From Castor canadensis (taxonomy: Eukaryota; Chordata; Mammalia; Rodentia; Castoridae), in the NCBI RefSeq assembly GCF_047511655.1, contig NC_133390.1:89721583-89785582 (forward strand): a stretch of DNA of 64,000 nt, in the 5' to 3' direction. Position 1 is the first letter of the stretch. Every line of letters begins with the position of its first letter. The notes under the pieces are model-generated. The model did not search any database. It saw nothing but the letters and a program-made list of their open reading frames with translations, and was not told where the DNA came from. The translations under genes and the position numbers were made by a program. Of this stretch, positions 13,390-24,800 are shown piece after piece.

Positions 13390-13530
13390 TGCCATATCCC
13401 ATCTCAGATATCATTATGCCCACTATACAAGTGAGAAGATGAGTCTCTGAATATTAAGTGCTTACCAAAGTCACACAGATAATCCTTTCTGGGAATGGGA
13501 TTTGACTTAGAGCTTACATGCTCCATTCTT
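13390..13530 (-). mobile_element. MIR SINE fragment
   Basis: The order 'cccactatacaagtgagaagatgag ... agtcacacagataat' matches the reverse complement of the MIR core. Diverged and short. Confidence 0.5.
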
Positions 13531-13690
13531 GCCATTATACCACCCTGTCTCCACACTGAAAAACTTTTCCTAGATTTATAAATAATTAGTTGCATGAGGA
13601 AATAGAATAGTGCATTGTTTCCTATTAAATTTCCCTACTACAGCTGAAGTTTGTCACGGACTACATTTGAAAACCTGGACCATAAACTCA

Positions 13691-13790
13691 ATAGCACATA
13701 CTCACACAGGTAAATTCTCCCCCTAGGCATGATGGGACAAATAGCACATACTCACACAGGTAAATTCTCCCCCTAGGCATGATGGGATAA
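13691..13790 (+). repeat. tandem duplication, two 50-bp units
   Basis: Bases 13691-13740 and 13741-13790 are the same 50-bp sequence with a single C/T difference near the end. The units abut exactly. The low divergence indicates a recent event, or possibly an assembly artefact. Confidence 0.97.
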
Positions 13791-14029
13791 AGCAAGTGGA
13801 TGAGAGAAGAGCTGGCTTGCAAACACTGCCCTAAAAACCCTACAATTCTCTGAATTATAGGTAATACATCACCATCTCAGTCAATTCCTTCTGTCCCTTT
13901 CACCATAATGCATGGCACAACACTGAAATAAGTCATTTACTTGTATTTTTAAATATATATATTCATTATTTTTAAAACTTTGGGTATTGAACAGATATAT
14001 TTTTAAACAACAATAAACATACTTTTTGT

Positions 14030-14420
14030 AGTAGGCAAAATAATGATCTCTCAAAGTTGTCTACATTCCAATCTCTAAAACTTGTGAATGCTACCTTATA
14101 TGATAAAAGTATTCTGGATTATTACTCTGGATTACATTGGGCCCAATGTAATCACGACGGTGATTCCAAGATGGAGGCAATAGACTCATTCAGAGATGTG
14201 ACAATGGAAGCATACACAACTGATGCTGATGCTGTTAGACTGCCATAAGCCAAGGAATGTATGACACCTCTAGAAAATGCAGGAATGTATTCTTCATGCA
14301 ACTTTCCTACCAACACCTAGATGTTAGTCCCATTAAGACTTCTGACCTAATATATGTTTTGTTTTAAGCCACTAAGTTTGTGGTAATTTGCCAAAGCACC
14401 AATAGGAAACTCATTTGCCC
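14030..14420 (+). mobile_element. MLT1-type ERVL-MaLR solo LTR
   Basis: The left part reads 'gtaggcaaaataatgatctctcaaag', and the right part reads 'ttttaagccactaagtttgtggtaatttgccaaagcaccaataggaaactc', matching the conserved ends of MLT1 LTRs as I know them. Internal segments such as 'gggcccaatgtaatcac' also fit. No internal retroviral genes are adjacent. Confidence 0.7.
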
Positions 14421-14842
14421 TAGAAATGTGTGATCACAGAAATTCTGAAGTCTCCTGATATGACACATGTCCATTCTGCATTTAGCTGCACTGAGGAGGC
14501 TACCACCCAACTGAGAGCAAGGGAACTACAGAGAAGTCTCAATTTACTCCCCCATGTGACTTGACATCTAGTAAGGAATGTCTAAAAGGCATCAGACTCC
14601 CCTCTGCCCTGACCCTCCCTCCTTCACAGAGGTTGACAGTGTGCTAGAACTTGAGTTCCAGTATTGATGAAGATACCAAAGCTACACCAAGAAATCCTAG
14701 AAAGAAATAAAATTAGTCATTCTTTCAAGTTATCCATTCCCCTGATTGATGAAAACTGCCTGTGACAGGATCAGCTTACCTGGCATTTTTCAAAAGGGGG
14801 GAAAAAAGAGCCATAAAGGAACTTCAGATTGTGAGAATAGCT

Positions 14843-14848
14843 TTTAAT
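14843..14848 (-). terminator. USP13: candidate USP13 polyadenylation signal (ATTAAA on minus strand)
   Basis: On the minus strand ATTAAA is followed by a CA-containing stretch and then T-rich sequence within about 40 bases. It is the last plausible signal before the MLT1 LTR. Minus-strand AATAAA matches near 19,099 and 18,014 could support shorter 3'UTRs. The choice is inference. Confidence 0.3.
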
Positions 14849-15424
14849 TTAAAACAATCAAAGCAATAAATCATCCATCTCCCTTTCCACCACAGGCAAA
14901 TACTTTCCCAAGACATCTGAGATAGTTTTAACAACTGTGACTAGTGCAAAATAAAATAAATACAAACTCTTTCAGGAACCAACATCAAAACATGCTGGGC
15001 AAGTAGGTACAGTCCACAGGCTCAGCCTCTGCCCACCTAAAAAGACGCGGAACATGAACAGCGGCAAGATTTGCACAGCAATTCAATACGCCCAGCTGTG
15101 AACAGACTCAACCACAAGAGAATGTTGCCTGAAGTGAAAGCAATTATGCCCAACACCCTCACGTGGCTAACATCCACGGCACCTGGAAGATGCTAGGAAA
15201 ATAAGTACCAATGCCACAGCTCTTAGGCAAAGCTGAAGGAAGACAGGGGCTCACTTGCTTGTGTTTCTTAATTGGGGATATGTTTTAAGGCAGGAAAGTC
15301 TTCTGCTTTCTGGGAGGTGTTCTGTGCTTCATAGCACTCCTGACTCTAGCAAAAAAGTTTGTGTTGCTTGTGCCTACTTGGATGCTTCCAAGCACCTATG
15401 GTATTTTGCTGCCCACCTCACACC

Positions 15425-15760
15425 ATAGAGCAGCACTAGCTAACAGAAATACAGCATCAGTCACATATACAATTTTAAATTTTTCAGTAGCCACATTAAA
15501 AACAGATTAAAAGTGGTGAAATCAATTTAAATACTTAATCAAATTCTTGTTTCATTTAATCAACGTATTCAATACGTAATCTATAATCAATATAAAAATT
15601 CGATGCAATATTTATATTCTTTTACAGTATGAAGGCTTCAAGATCAGGTGTGCATCTTATGTGAACTGCACAATTTCAGTGTGGATAGGCCAAATTCCAA
15701 GTAGTCACTTGCTGCATGTGGCCAGGAATCTAAGTGAACAGTGCAAGTCTAGAGAATCTT
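15425..15760. mobile_element. ancient hAT/MITE-like repeat
   Basis: It starts with 'catagagcagcactagctaacagaaatacagc' and carries 'cagtagccacattaaaa' and 'gctgcatgtggccaggaat', motifs of a widespread mammalian non-autonomous DNA repeat built around 'tagccacatgtggcta'. The interior is AT-rich. I do not assign a family name. Confidence 0.45.
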
Positions 15761-17779
15761 ATGTAAACTCCTTCAGGGCCATTTGCAGAGCAGGAAATCT
15801 CCATGACACTGTGCAGGCAATCTTATACACCAGCTTAAGGGCAGAACCGTGTCTGTCACCTGGGAAGTTTTTTACATAAAGGAAAGTGTCACATTTTTAT
15901 CTAATCCCATCCCCTGTCACTTCCCCACAGACAGACTGGACTGACGATGAGGTTTAGCAACAGTGATGGCTACAGGATGACAAAGACATCCTTTCTGGTA
16001 TAGACAACTTTTCAGCACTTATTTGGGGATCATAACTGTCTGTAACTGAATCACAATTTTAAAATAGTCTACAATTGTTGCAGGCTTAGCTGAAGGCAGT
16101 TCTAGGATTTTCCAAAAGGGTGTTTTAAATCAAATTTTTTGTTGTTGTTTTTGCTTTTGAGAGGGAAGGTAGCAAAGTACCTCATAGACTGGAAAGTTTT
16201 AAGCCTCAGTGTGGTGGTTGGGGGGAAATGGGATTATTCCAAAAGAAAGTAAATGGAGTAGGAACAGAAATGAGCTGGGGACACTAAAAATACACAGGCC
16301 CTGCACTGAGGTGTATAAACTGCAATAATCCAAAACCTTAACATCTAAACCTCTACATAAGCCCCATACCTTACATGTCTGGTTCTGGCAGGAATCACAG
16401 GAAAATAAAAATAGAATCAGATGCTAGGGAAGGGACTTCTGAGCTACTAACCCACTTGTTAACAACAGGAGAATGGCAGGCACATTCTCTCGTAGGTTGG
16501 AGAAAACAAGCTAGTCAATTCCAAAATACTGAAGCAACATTGATGTAAAATGTCATAAAATGTTATTCTTCCAATAGTCTTTTCTGCATTTTTTTTTTCG
16601 TTTACAAGACAAAATTCCATCTGAACCAAACTGGATTTCTGAATTGTTATTTGGGTGTTTAGACCAATTGACAAAATAAAAACTTTGATACATTACATTT
16701 TCCAAAGACACATTCATTGAGATTCTACACAAATGGATATCAAAAGATATTTACAAGAAGAAAGCGCTGTCTTTCACAGATACCTACACATAGTGAGAAT
16801 TTCACAATTATACCACCATGCCTCACACAGAGGACTCCTAACAGGCTGTTCAGCTGACACAACCCACACACTAGTTCAGTTTTCAGTCACAAGTAATCCC
16901 ATCTATACACATGTGTAAAATTAAGCAGTACATTTCAGACTTCTATTCCAGGGAACCCTCCTTTGTATCTATTAGAAAACACATATAAATACATTTTTAA
17001 GCAAGAAAGAAATCCATTGTTTGCTCCAGTTTTTCCCAATTCTCAATCTGAAAGAAGGAATAGCACATATACAAAACTTTGCCTTGTAGAAATAGCCCTT
17101 TGTTTTGTGAGGCAGAAAAAAAAAAGCAGCCATAGTATACCTTCTTACAATATGTTTAGGCATCAAAAGGGCTAAATTGCTTTTTCTACCTAGTGAAATT
17201 AAATAATTTATAGCCTATAGTCTTAAATGCAGATTTTACACCATTGATTTTGCAAAGTTTTGTTATAAAATTTTACTTTTGTTCAAAATACACATGCTAT
17301 CTTTGTGCACAATTCAATCCAAACCCCCTCTATGATCCCCTACCCTCCTCTGGTAAAAAGGTCTTTGCTTTGTAACATGGTTGCAAACAAGCCATTTCTG
17401 ATAGACGTTTCAAGTCATTATTCTGATACTCATCCAGAAGGGGACTGGATTTTGTAAGGCTGCTTAGAGTGGAGATTTCCACCAGGGTCAGGGACTTTAC
17501 GAAACAGAGTGGGACTGCTTTAGGATCTCTGAGTCAACACTAGAAGGCAACACCAGTGGGCACTGTGTAGCAGAGGATTACTGCACCATGAGCTCTCTGC
17601 TTCTGCCAATCTCATTTGTTCCCAAATTGAAGAAAACATCAGATGAGAGAAAGCAGGGAGTATACTCTACTGGGACCCACCATGGCACCCACCCTCTACT
17701 CTATGAAGGCTCATCCTATCAGATGTCTCTGTAGCCTCAAAGCATGACTGGAAAGAGACAGTAGGTGTCAACACACCAC

Positions 17780-17895
17780 TGCACAGGTGAGTAGAGTGAG
17801 GTACAGGGAGGATGAGGGACTTGCCCAAGGTCCACAGTCAATTAGGGACAGCACCCAGATCTCTAGGCAACGGTCTCAGGCTCCATGACCCTACT
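17780..17895 (-). mobile_element. MIR SINE fragment
   Basis: 'gtacagggaggatgagggacttgcccaaggtccacagtc' resembles the reverse complement of the MIR core ('cttgcccaaggtcacacag' class). Short and diverged; it lies inside the inferred USP13 3'UTR. Confidence 0.5.
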
Positions 17896-19507
17896 CACAT
17901 GGCATATACGATCTCCTGTGAGACAAGAGCCCCAGTCATAAACAGAATCCTGACTTCAGATCTCACCAAATCCTATCCAATGTCTCTGGTTAATTTCTCT
18001 CAATTGGTTCTGCTTTATTTTCCTACAGTATCTAGAAAGATCTTTTCAATAAAATGAGTACATGTCAAGAGGATAGCAATAAATCCTTTTTCATTTGACT
18101 AAAAATCTAAAATAGAAACTTTGGAGACTAGAATTTGGTGCAAAGCAGTAGGAAAATTATAGCACTCTATCGTTCTACTTTATATCACATTTGAAACTCT
18201 TATTCCCAGTTGCAATTAAAATACTGAAATAACCAAAATATGGAGAGAATGTTCTTAGTGATATCATATAAGTTTCTTTGCATCTGAATCCTTAAAGTGC
18301 CAAAAATTGCACTGTTGGTCACAGCAGATAAGCTGTGAAGTCAAGTTAGGAGATAATAAGCCAAAAAAGGGCAAAGATGAGACTAGTCCCAGAAAAACAC
18401 AGAAATGAAGGCAGACAAAAGGCTCAGAGGCAAGAAAACAATAGATAAATTTGGGGCATTTAACTTGATTCCAGGAAGCTGGGAAGTTATCACATGGTAT
18501 AATAAGAAAAGATTATTTACCTAAAAAAAGAAAAAGTAAAGTAAGAAAGAAAAAACAACAGCAAGAACACTGTACCCTTTGGGGGAACGGCTATTGAGAA
18601 AGAGAGACTCCATCTACCTTTGGCAAAGGACAAAATTATACTGCTGTGGGTATTAGCAAAATACCCTCAAATGGCAAAAACCCAAGTGATCTCTTGACAG
18701 CACTGAAAGGGGTTAACTCAGCCCTTTTTACTCCTTAAAATCGAAGCATCGAAGCAGGGAACGAATTTTTAAACTGTTCCTGAGTTAGAGTTTTGTTAAA
18801 ATATTTACTTGTCTTTTCCAGATACGCTTAATACCAACTATTTAGCCTTTAAAAAACAACCCATCACAGATTTTTCTAGTGGACTATAAAGGTCACACAC
18901 TCACGCTCACTCTCACACACATTCACACAATTGTGTTATGAATTTTGATATGATTTAAATTAAAAATATCTTTCAATGCAGATGTTCTATGATACATGGA
19001 TAGGTCAGACATGACTGTGCATAATGAAAAAAAATTATGCCACAAATAAAGCCCAGCCCAGCTGCTGATTTTCTATTTGAAACAAAAGTGGGCTTTTTGT
19101 TTATTGTTAGGTGAGGCCACACCACTGGCTACACTGATTGATTTCTCTGGAGGCCGCTACCACTGACCCCCAAAGAAAAATAGTGGGCTGGAAACACTTC
19201 CCCATTTTTGATGTGATGATGGCAGATGCCACATCAGCAATATGAATTCCTTTGTTTTTAGCTCCCTCTCCTTGAACATTTATAAAAACTATCTACAATA
19301 GAGTATCATTGCTAATAGAAATTTTTTTCCAGTTCAGTTTCAGAAGGCGTCAAATGATCACGCTCTTTAAATAAACTACATATACCCCATGTGTTCCTTC
19401 ATGTCTGGCTGTCCCAACTTTTTTTCTTTTTTTTTTTGTTTTTGTTTTTTTGTTTTTGGCAAATTAAAAAGGTGTATGGCTTCTTCTCGCCAATTCCTGT
19501 CTGAGGT

Positions 19508-19601
19508 TTAGCTTGGTATCCTGCGGTAAAAATACATGTAGCCCAGGTCTTTAGGAGGCCTTTCTGAGGCACAAACCTTGTGGTCATTGTAGATCACCCA
19601 T
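19508..19601 (-). CDS. USP13: USP13 terminal coding exon (residues 834-863 and stop)
   Basis: 94 coding bases after acceptor TGTTTTCAG. Encodes [20 protein letters not shown] and [10 protein letters not shown], then TAA at 19508-19510. Asp839 of the YND motif is the third catalytic-triad residue of the USP fold. The first base completes the split Arg833 codon. Confidence 0.97.
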
Positions 19602-21802
19602 CTGAAAACAAAAGATAGAAGAATTTAATGGATTTACGTCAGTTCCTGGGCACTTTACAGAAAGAAGTTACTGCATCACATAGAGCACAAAACTTAAAAT
19701 AACCAAGACATTTTAAGACAACCCAACTCCAACTTGTATGAAAAGAAATAGAATATTGGTGCGGAATCACCAGTGCCTTTTGATTCTTGAGCTTAAGCAA
19801 AACATAATTATTAAAATGTATCTGGGGCTGGGAGTGTGGCTCATGTGGTAGGGTGCAGGCCTAGCAAAAGCGAAGCCCTGAGTTCAAACCCCAGCACTGC
19901 CAAAAATTAATTCATTAATCAATATGAGTAAAATCTGGATGCTCCAAACATTTTAAACCCTACATTCTGTAATCCCCTTTGTAGAAATTCATAGAGAGAC
20001 TCAAAAACTGAGTCAAAGAATTACATATATAATCTGTATTATTCAAGCGTTAGGTATAGAACTAGCTAAAAATCAGAAGTAAACATCCCTGCAGTGAATT
20101 ATTATACAATTACTAAAATTACTTCAAACAATAGTAGGTGCAATAATAAAATAATTGCAACATAATATGGAGACATAATATAAATCAATATAATATGAAA
20201 AACATTTAAAAATCATATATAACATGCACATATTTTAAGATTTTAAGATAGCTGTAAATACATATGTAGTATGTATATAGACAGACATATATACCCTTCT
20301 CCAATGAGACCAATAAAAAAAAGAAAAATACATCAAAATGTAGACAATGTTTATTTGCCTTTTTGCTTCCAATAGTACATATTCTTTGCATGTTTTGTAT
20401 TTTACAAATTTGTTACATTGAATTTTATCATTTTTAATTATAATTAAGCTATTCTTCATTTTAAAAGAAACTGCCAAGCTTGGCAATAAAAACAAGCCAC
20501 TCTAAATACAAGTCCCTATGCCTATGATTCTATTAATCAAGTTGAGAAAATAAAACTAAAGACACACCAAAAGAGAGAACACAGTTGAATCTGGATAGGA
20601 ACAGGATGGTCCTGCAGTGGGAGGTGTGGTGAGAGGCCAACACCGTACCATGGGAGGCCAAGCATGTGTGTTGCTACAGCATCCACCTAGCCTAAGCACC
20701 ACCTTGCAGGCTGCAGTTAAGAGCTGGAGGAGGGGCACCTGGGGAGAAGATTGTGAAGATAGCAGCAACCTTCTATACCATAACTTTTCTGCTTCACAGC
20801 ACACCTAATAATTCTACTCAAGAAACCAACTGCAGGGCTGCAATACAGCAAAAGCAATGAAGGTTTAGGGTTGCCAGAAATATAAGTTGCCCAGTTAAAT
20901 TTGAGTATCTTATAAGCAAAAATGATTTGTTAATATAAGGCTGGGTATGGTGGCTCTTGCCTGTTTTCTTAGCTACTGAAGAGAGGATCCCAGTTCAAGG
21001 CCAGCCCAGGCAAAAAGTTAGTGAGTTCCCATCTCAACAAACAGGCATAGTGGGTGCCTGTAATTCCAGCTGCAGGGGAGGGGTTGGTAGGAAGATAGTG
21101 GTCTGAAAAATAACTGAAGCTAAAAGGGCTGAAAGCATGGCTCAAGTAGCAGAGTACTTTCCTAGCAAGTCGCAATACCAATGACAACAAAAAAATTAAC
21201 ATTAGTATGCCCAATGAAATATTTGGAATATGAACAATTTGAAACATAGTTATACTACAAAGTATAAATATGTTTTGTTAGCTAAATATGATAATCCTAT
21301 AGTGGTTCCAAATTGAGCATACATTCTGCTACAAGATCCATCGTTGTTTTGGGGAAGTCACCTTGGTATAATGGTTATAAGTGACTTTGAATACCATTCC
21401 TAACAACTATTTACCACCTATCAGCTTTCTGAGACTCAGTGGCTAGATGTATAATATGGTTTTAAGAATATACTCCTACAAGACCAAAGTGAGAATGAAA
21501 GAGGTAACATACAAAACACCCTACTAGAGAGGCTGGCACATAGTAAGGGCTCAATAAATCATACTCCATAATTTATCTTCTAGGAAAGACTCACCTTCCT
21601 TCCTTTTTGATATGGCAAACATAATGGCCACTCATTGTAGATGTTCCCATGTGACTGATAAATGCAAATAATTCATACACTATGAAAGAAGAAATAATTA
21701 TTAGGCATTCTAGAATCAAGAGCACTTCAGATCAGAATTTAAAATCAACAACAGTGTGAGCCAGCAACTATCTAGATTTGAAAAACAGTCAATTTACACT
21801 CA

Positions 21803-21842
<40 letters not shown>

Positions 21843-24800
21843 GTAATAGCAGATCCCACCTGCAAATTCAAGGTAACAAAACAGAATATTAACAATCAAA
21901 GCACAGATGGTGTTCAATTTGAATCTGAAGGTGGGATTAACATTCTCACAGCCCAATCTGGTAGCAAGCTTGTGAGTCTAAAAGAGTTAGTCTTGGCTCT
22001 ATCACCTCCTAACAGCATAAGGGTGACAAGTTGTTTTATCTCTCTGAGCCTGTTTCTATATGAAGACAAAAAACAAACAAAAATAAAAACCACCACCCAT
22101 TTTGCAGGGTTGTGTAAGACTTACATGAGTAATTCAGACTCAAATACAAACAGGATTGTGAAGAAAACAGAAAATATTTGTTATGATTTATAGAAAGGAA
22201 TTGTGCTTCACACAAGATGTCTGACTTACTTGTGATTTCAACTTACATGGAATCAAACTTCAGGCTTCATGCTTGCTAACAAAGACATATGTAGCCAAGT
22301 ATGACCCATGTTTATTCTCTGGCAAGTACCTCCCCCCATCAAGCACAGTATGTCATTATCAAATCCCTGTTGAATCAATCTCAGTTCATGTTCCTGCCAC
22401 TAATCCTAGACCTACACAACACAAACTGGGCTCCATGGACTAGTCCACTCAGCAAACTGCTAGAGACAATGATGAGACAGTATAGAAATTGATAGTAACC
22501 TTTACAAATTAAGTGGACTTATATATTTTTCTAGCACTCGATTTTTATTACATTTTCTCCCAAAAAGGTACAAGTTCTTACCCTTGTCTTTCTCATTCTT
22601 TGTCTTTGCTTTCCTCCCATGCTCATTCACTTACATGGTCATCAATCCCCAGTCCTCATCTCGCTCACCCTTCAGCAGCATCATACCCTATTGCTCAAAT
22701 CCTTCTTCCTCAAATACTTGTCCCCAGGATATGACTCACCTAGCTGTCCAGCTGCCTCATTGGTGTTCCCTCATCTTTCAATATTGATGATCTTTGGCTT
22801 AGAAATCAGACATCCTCCTCCCCATTCAGAGCTCTTCTCTCCCTCTGTCTGGATGGTTCCACCCAGGCTCATTTCCAGAATATTTATTGCTCATATATAG
22901 AATAAAAATTGGTTGGGCGTGGTGGTGGATGCTTATAATCCTAGTACTTGGGAAGCTGAGACAGGAGGATCATGAGTTAAAGGCCAGTCTGGGCTACATA
23001 GCATGACACTGTCTCAAAAAACCAAACCCAACCAACCAAACAACAAAACTCTGAATTTTGTATATTGATCTTGTTTCCTACAACCTTGTCATACCCACTT
23101 ACTAGTTCTAAGTCCTTTAAATGGATTTCTTAGGATTTTCTATATGTAAGATCATATCCGCTGCAAAAAAGAGATAGTTCTACTTATTTCTTGACAAACT
23201 GGATGCCTTTTTCTTCTTTTTTCTGCTTAATTGCATTGGTTAGAACCCCCTGAACAATGTTAAGTAGAAATGACAAGGAGACATTCTTCCCTTGTTCCTG
23301 CTCTTATGATGAAAGCATTCTCTTTCATAGTAAGTATTGTGTAAGTTGTGGTTGTTTGCTTCTGTAGGTATCTTTTACCAAGTTAGGAAGTTCCCTTCCA
23401 CTCCTACTTTGTTGAGCAGAGAGACTGCTCAACCTGATCTGTCTCATCTAAGAACAATTTCATGCATTCAGTAACTCAACACAAAAATCTTGATTTCTCT
23501 CTCATAGTCTTTATACCCATCCAATCTATCAGTATTTCCTTCAAAATAGATCCAGAACACAACTACTTCTAACCTTCTTCACTAGTAACCCTTGATCCAA
23601 GTCACAATCATCTCTTATCTGAATTATTTACAGAAAAGATTCTTAACTGTACTCACTATCTCCTCCATGCTATTCTCAGTCTGGCTTTCAGAGAGTCATT
23701 TTTTTAAATGGAAATCAAGTGTGGTCATAGTTCTGCTAAAAACCCTCCAGTGGCTTCCTCACAGTAATGTCTTGTGCTTGCAACAGCCCATAAGATCCTC
23801 CACCTTCTTCCCATTCTCCTCCTTACTTCACTCCAGCCACTCTGGCCTCCTGGCTGCCCCTTAAACACACCGAGCATGCTCTGCTCTTTTACCCATTGTG
23901 CATTATGATTATTTCTATCTGAAACTCTTTCAGGTATCACATGACTCACCTTTCACTTCATCAAGGCCTCATGTCATGTCACCTCATCATAAAAGTTACC
24001 TTATAAAATCCAATAAAATCCCTTCTACTCCCACCCCATTCTTGTGGTTCCCTGTCCCCTTGTCCTGTTCTACTGTCCACACAGCATACCACCTGCCACG
24101 TCACATACTTCCTGTGCATTTATTTATTGTCTATTTCCTTTTAGACCAGACTAGAATATAACTGAAAAAAGACATGCAGGATTTTTTTTTGTTTACTTAA
24201 ATATTCCAGGCACAGAAGAGAACTTTGCATGTGATAGGCACTGAATAAGTGTTTGTTGAATTAATAATAAATAAGTGAATAAAGGAATGGCTCCCTTTAC
24301 TCTATTTCCTCACTTGTTTTTATACCTTTTTATGCTATATATATATATTTTAATAAAAATTATGCTTATATAAATAAATATTTATAAACCATTTACCAAA
24401 GTATAAATTTGGGTATAAACTAGTGAAATTATTTAATCAAAAAATTAATCAGTTCTGCCTGGAAGCAGGGGATTGGGTGGGTGGGGTGGGAGGTGGCACA
24501 AACAATGTATACACATGTAAGTAAATGTAAAAGTGATAAAATAAAAGCAGAAAAAAATCAGAGGGATTGCCTTGCCCATCCTTAACTAAGCTTCTATTGT
24601 TAACTATCACATCACCTAACAGAAAATATCCCAGGTTCAAAATGAGAAGCCAGGTAAAAACAGCCATGAATGACAATCATTATGCCTGGCACTTATTTTT
24701 CAAAAACAGTAATCTAGGGATCTTCTGCCTTACCCCTACTGCAATAACCAGAAAAGGCTGTGGGCTAAGACCATTCCTTAACTCCAGTTGATTTTTAAGT

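Larger units (their letters stand above)
10741..14825. other. intergenic region between the convergent genes
   Basis: About 4 kb separates the inferred 3' ends of PEX5L and USP13. It is filled mainly by repeats listed separately: L2 (minus) near 11,025-11,505, an ID-like SINE near 12,000-12,078, L2 (plus) near 12,110-13,185, a MIR near 13,390-13,530, a 50-bp tandem duplication at 13,691-13,790 and an MLT1-type LTR near 14,030-14,420. No gene-like coding sequence was seen. Confidence 0.55.
14826..19507 (-). other. USP13: USP13 3'UTR (extent inferred)
   Basis: This is the sequence downstream of the USP13 TAA on the minus strand. It has no substantial ORF. It includes a MIR-like piece near 17,785-17,890, a hAT/MITE-like piece near 15,425-15,760, a poly-T run (+ strand) near 19,418-19,457 just after the stop, and otherwise unrecognised, mostly unique DNA. 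A multi-kilobase 3'UTR is expected from the human gene as I remember it; the exact end is not demonstrated. Confidence 0.45.
19602..21594 (-). other. USP13: USP13 intron before the terminal exon
   Basis: About 2 kb. It contains an ID-type SINE (19,822-19,912), an AT-rich low-complexity stretch (about 20,090-20,480), a composite SINE (20,936-21,195) and a MIR/L2-like piece (21,390-21,560). 20,500-20,935 shows nothing I recognise. Confidence 0.8.

Noticed and set aside
21801-21841. Regular short repeats as possible CRISPR or satellite
   Set aside because: Simple dinucleotide microsatellite; no repeat-spacer structure anywhere in the window.
21756-22193. 145-codon ORF on the + strand
   Set aside because: Its His-Thr run comes from the AC microsatellite and the rest from a MIR; not a gene.
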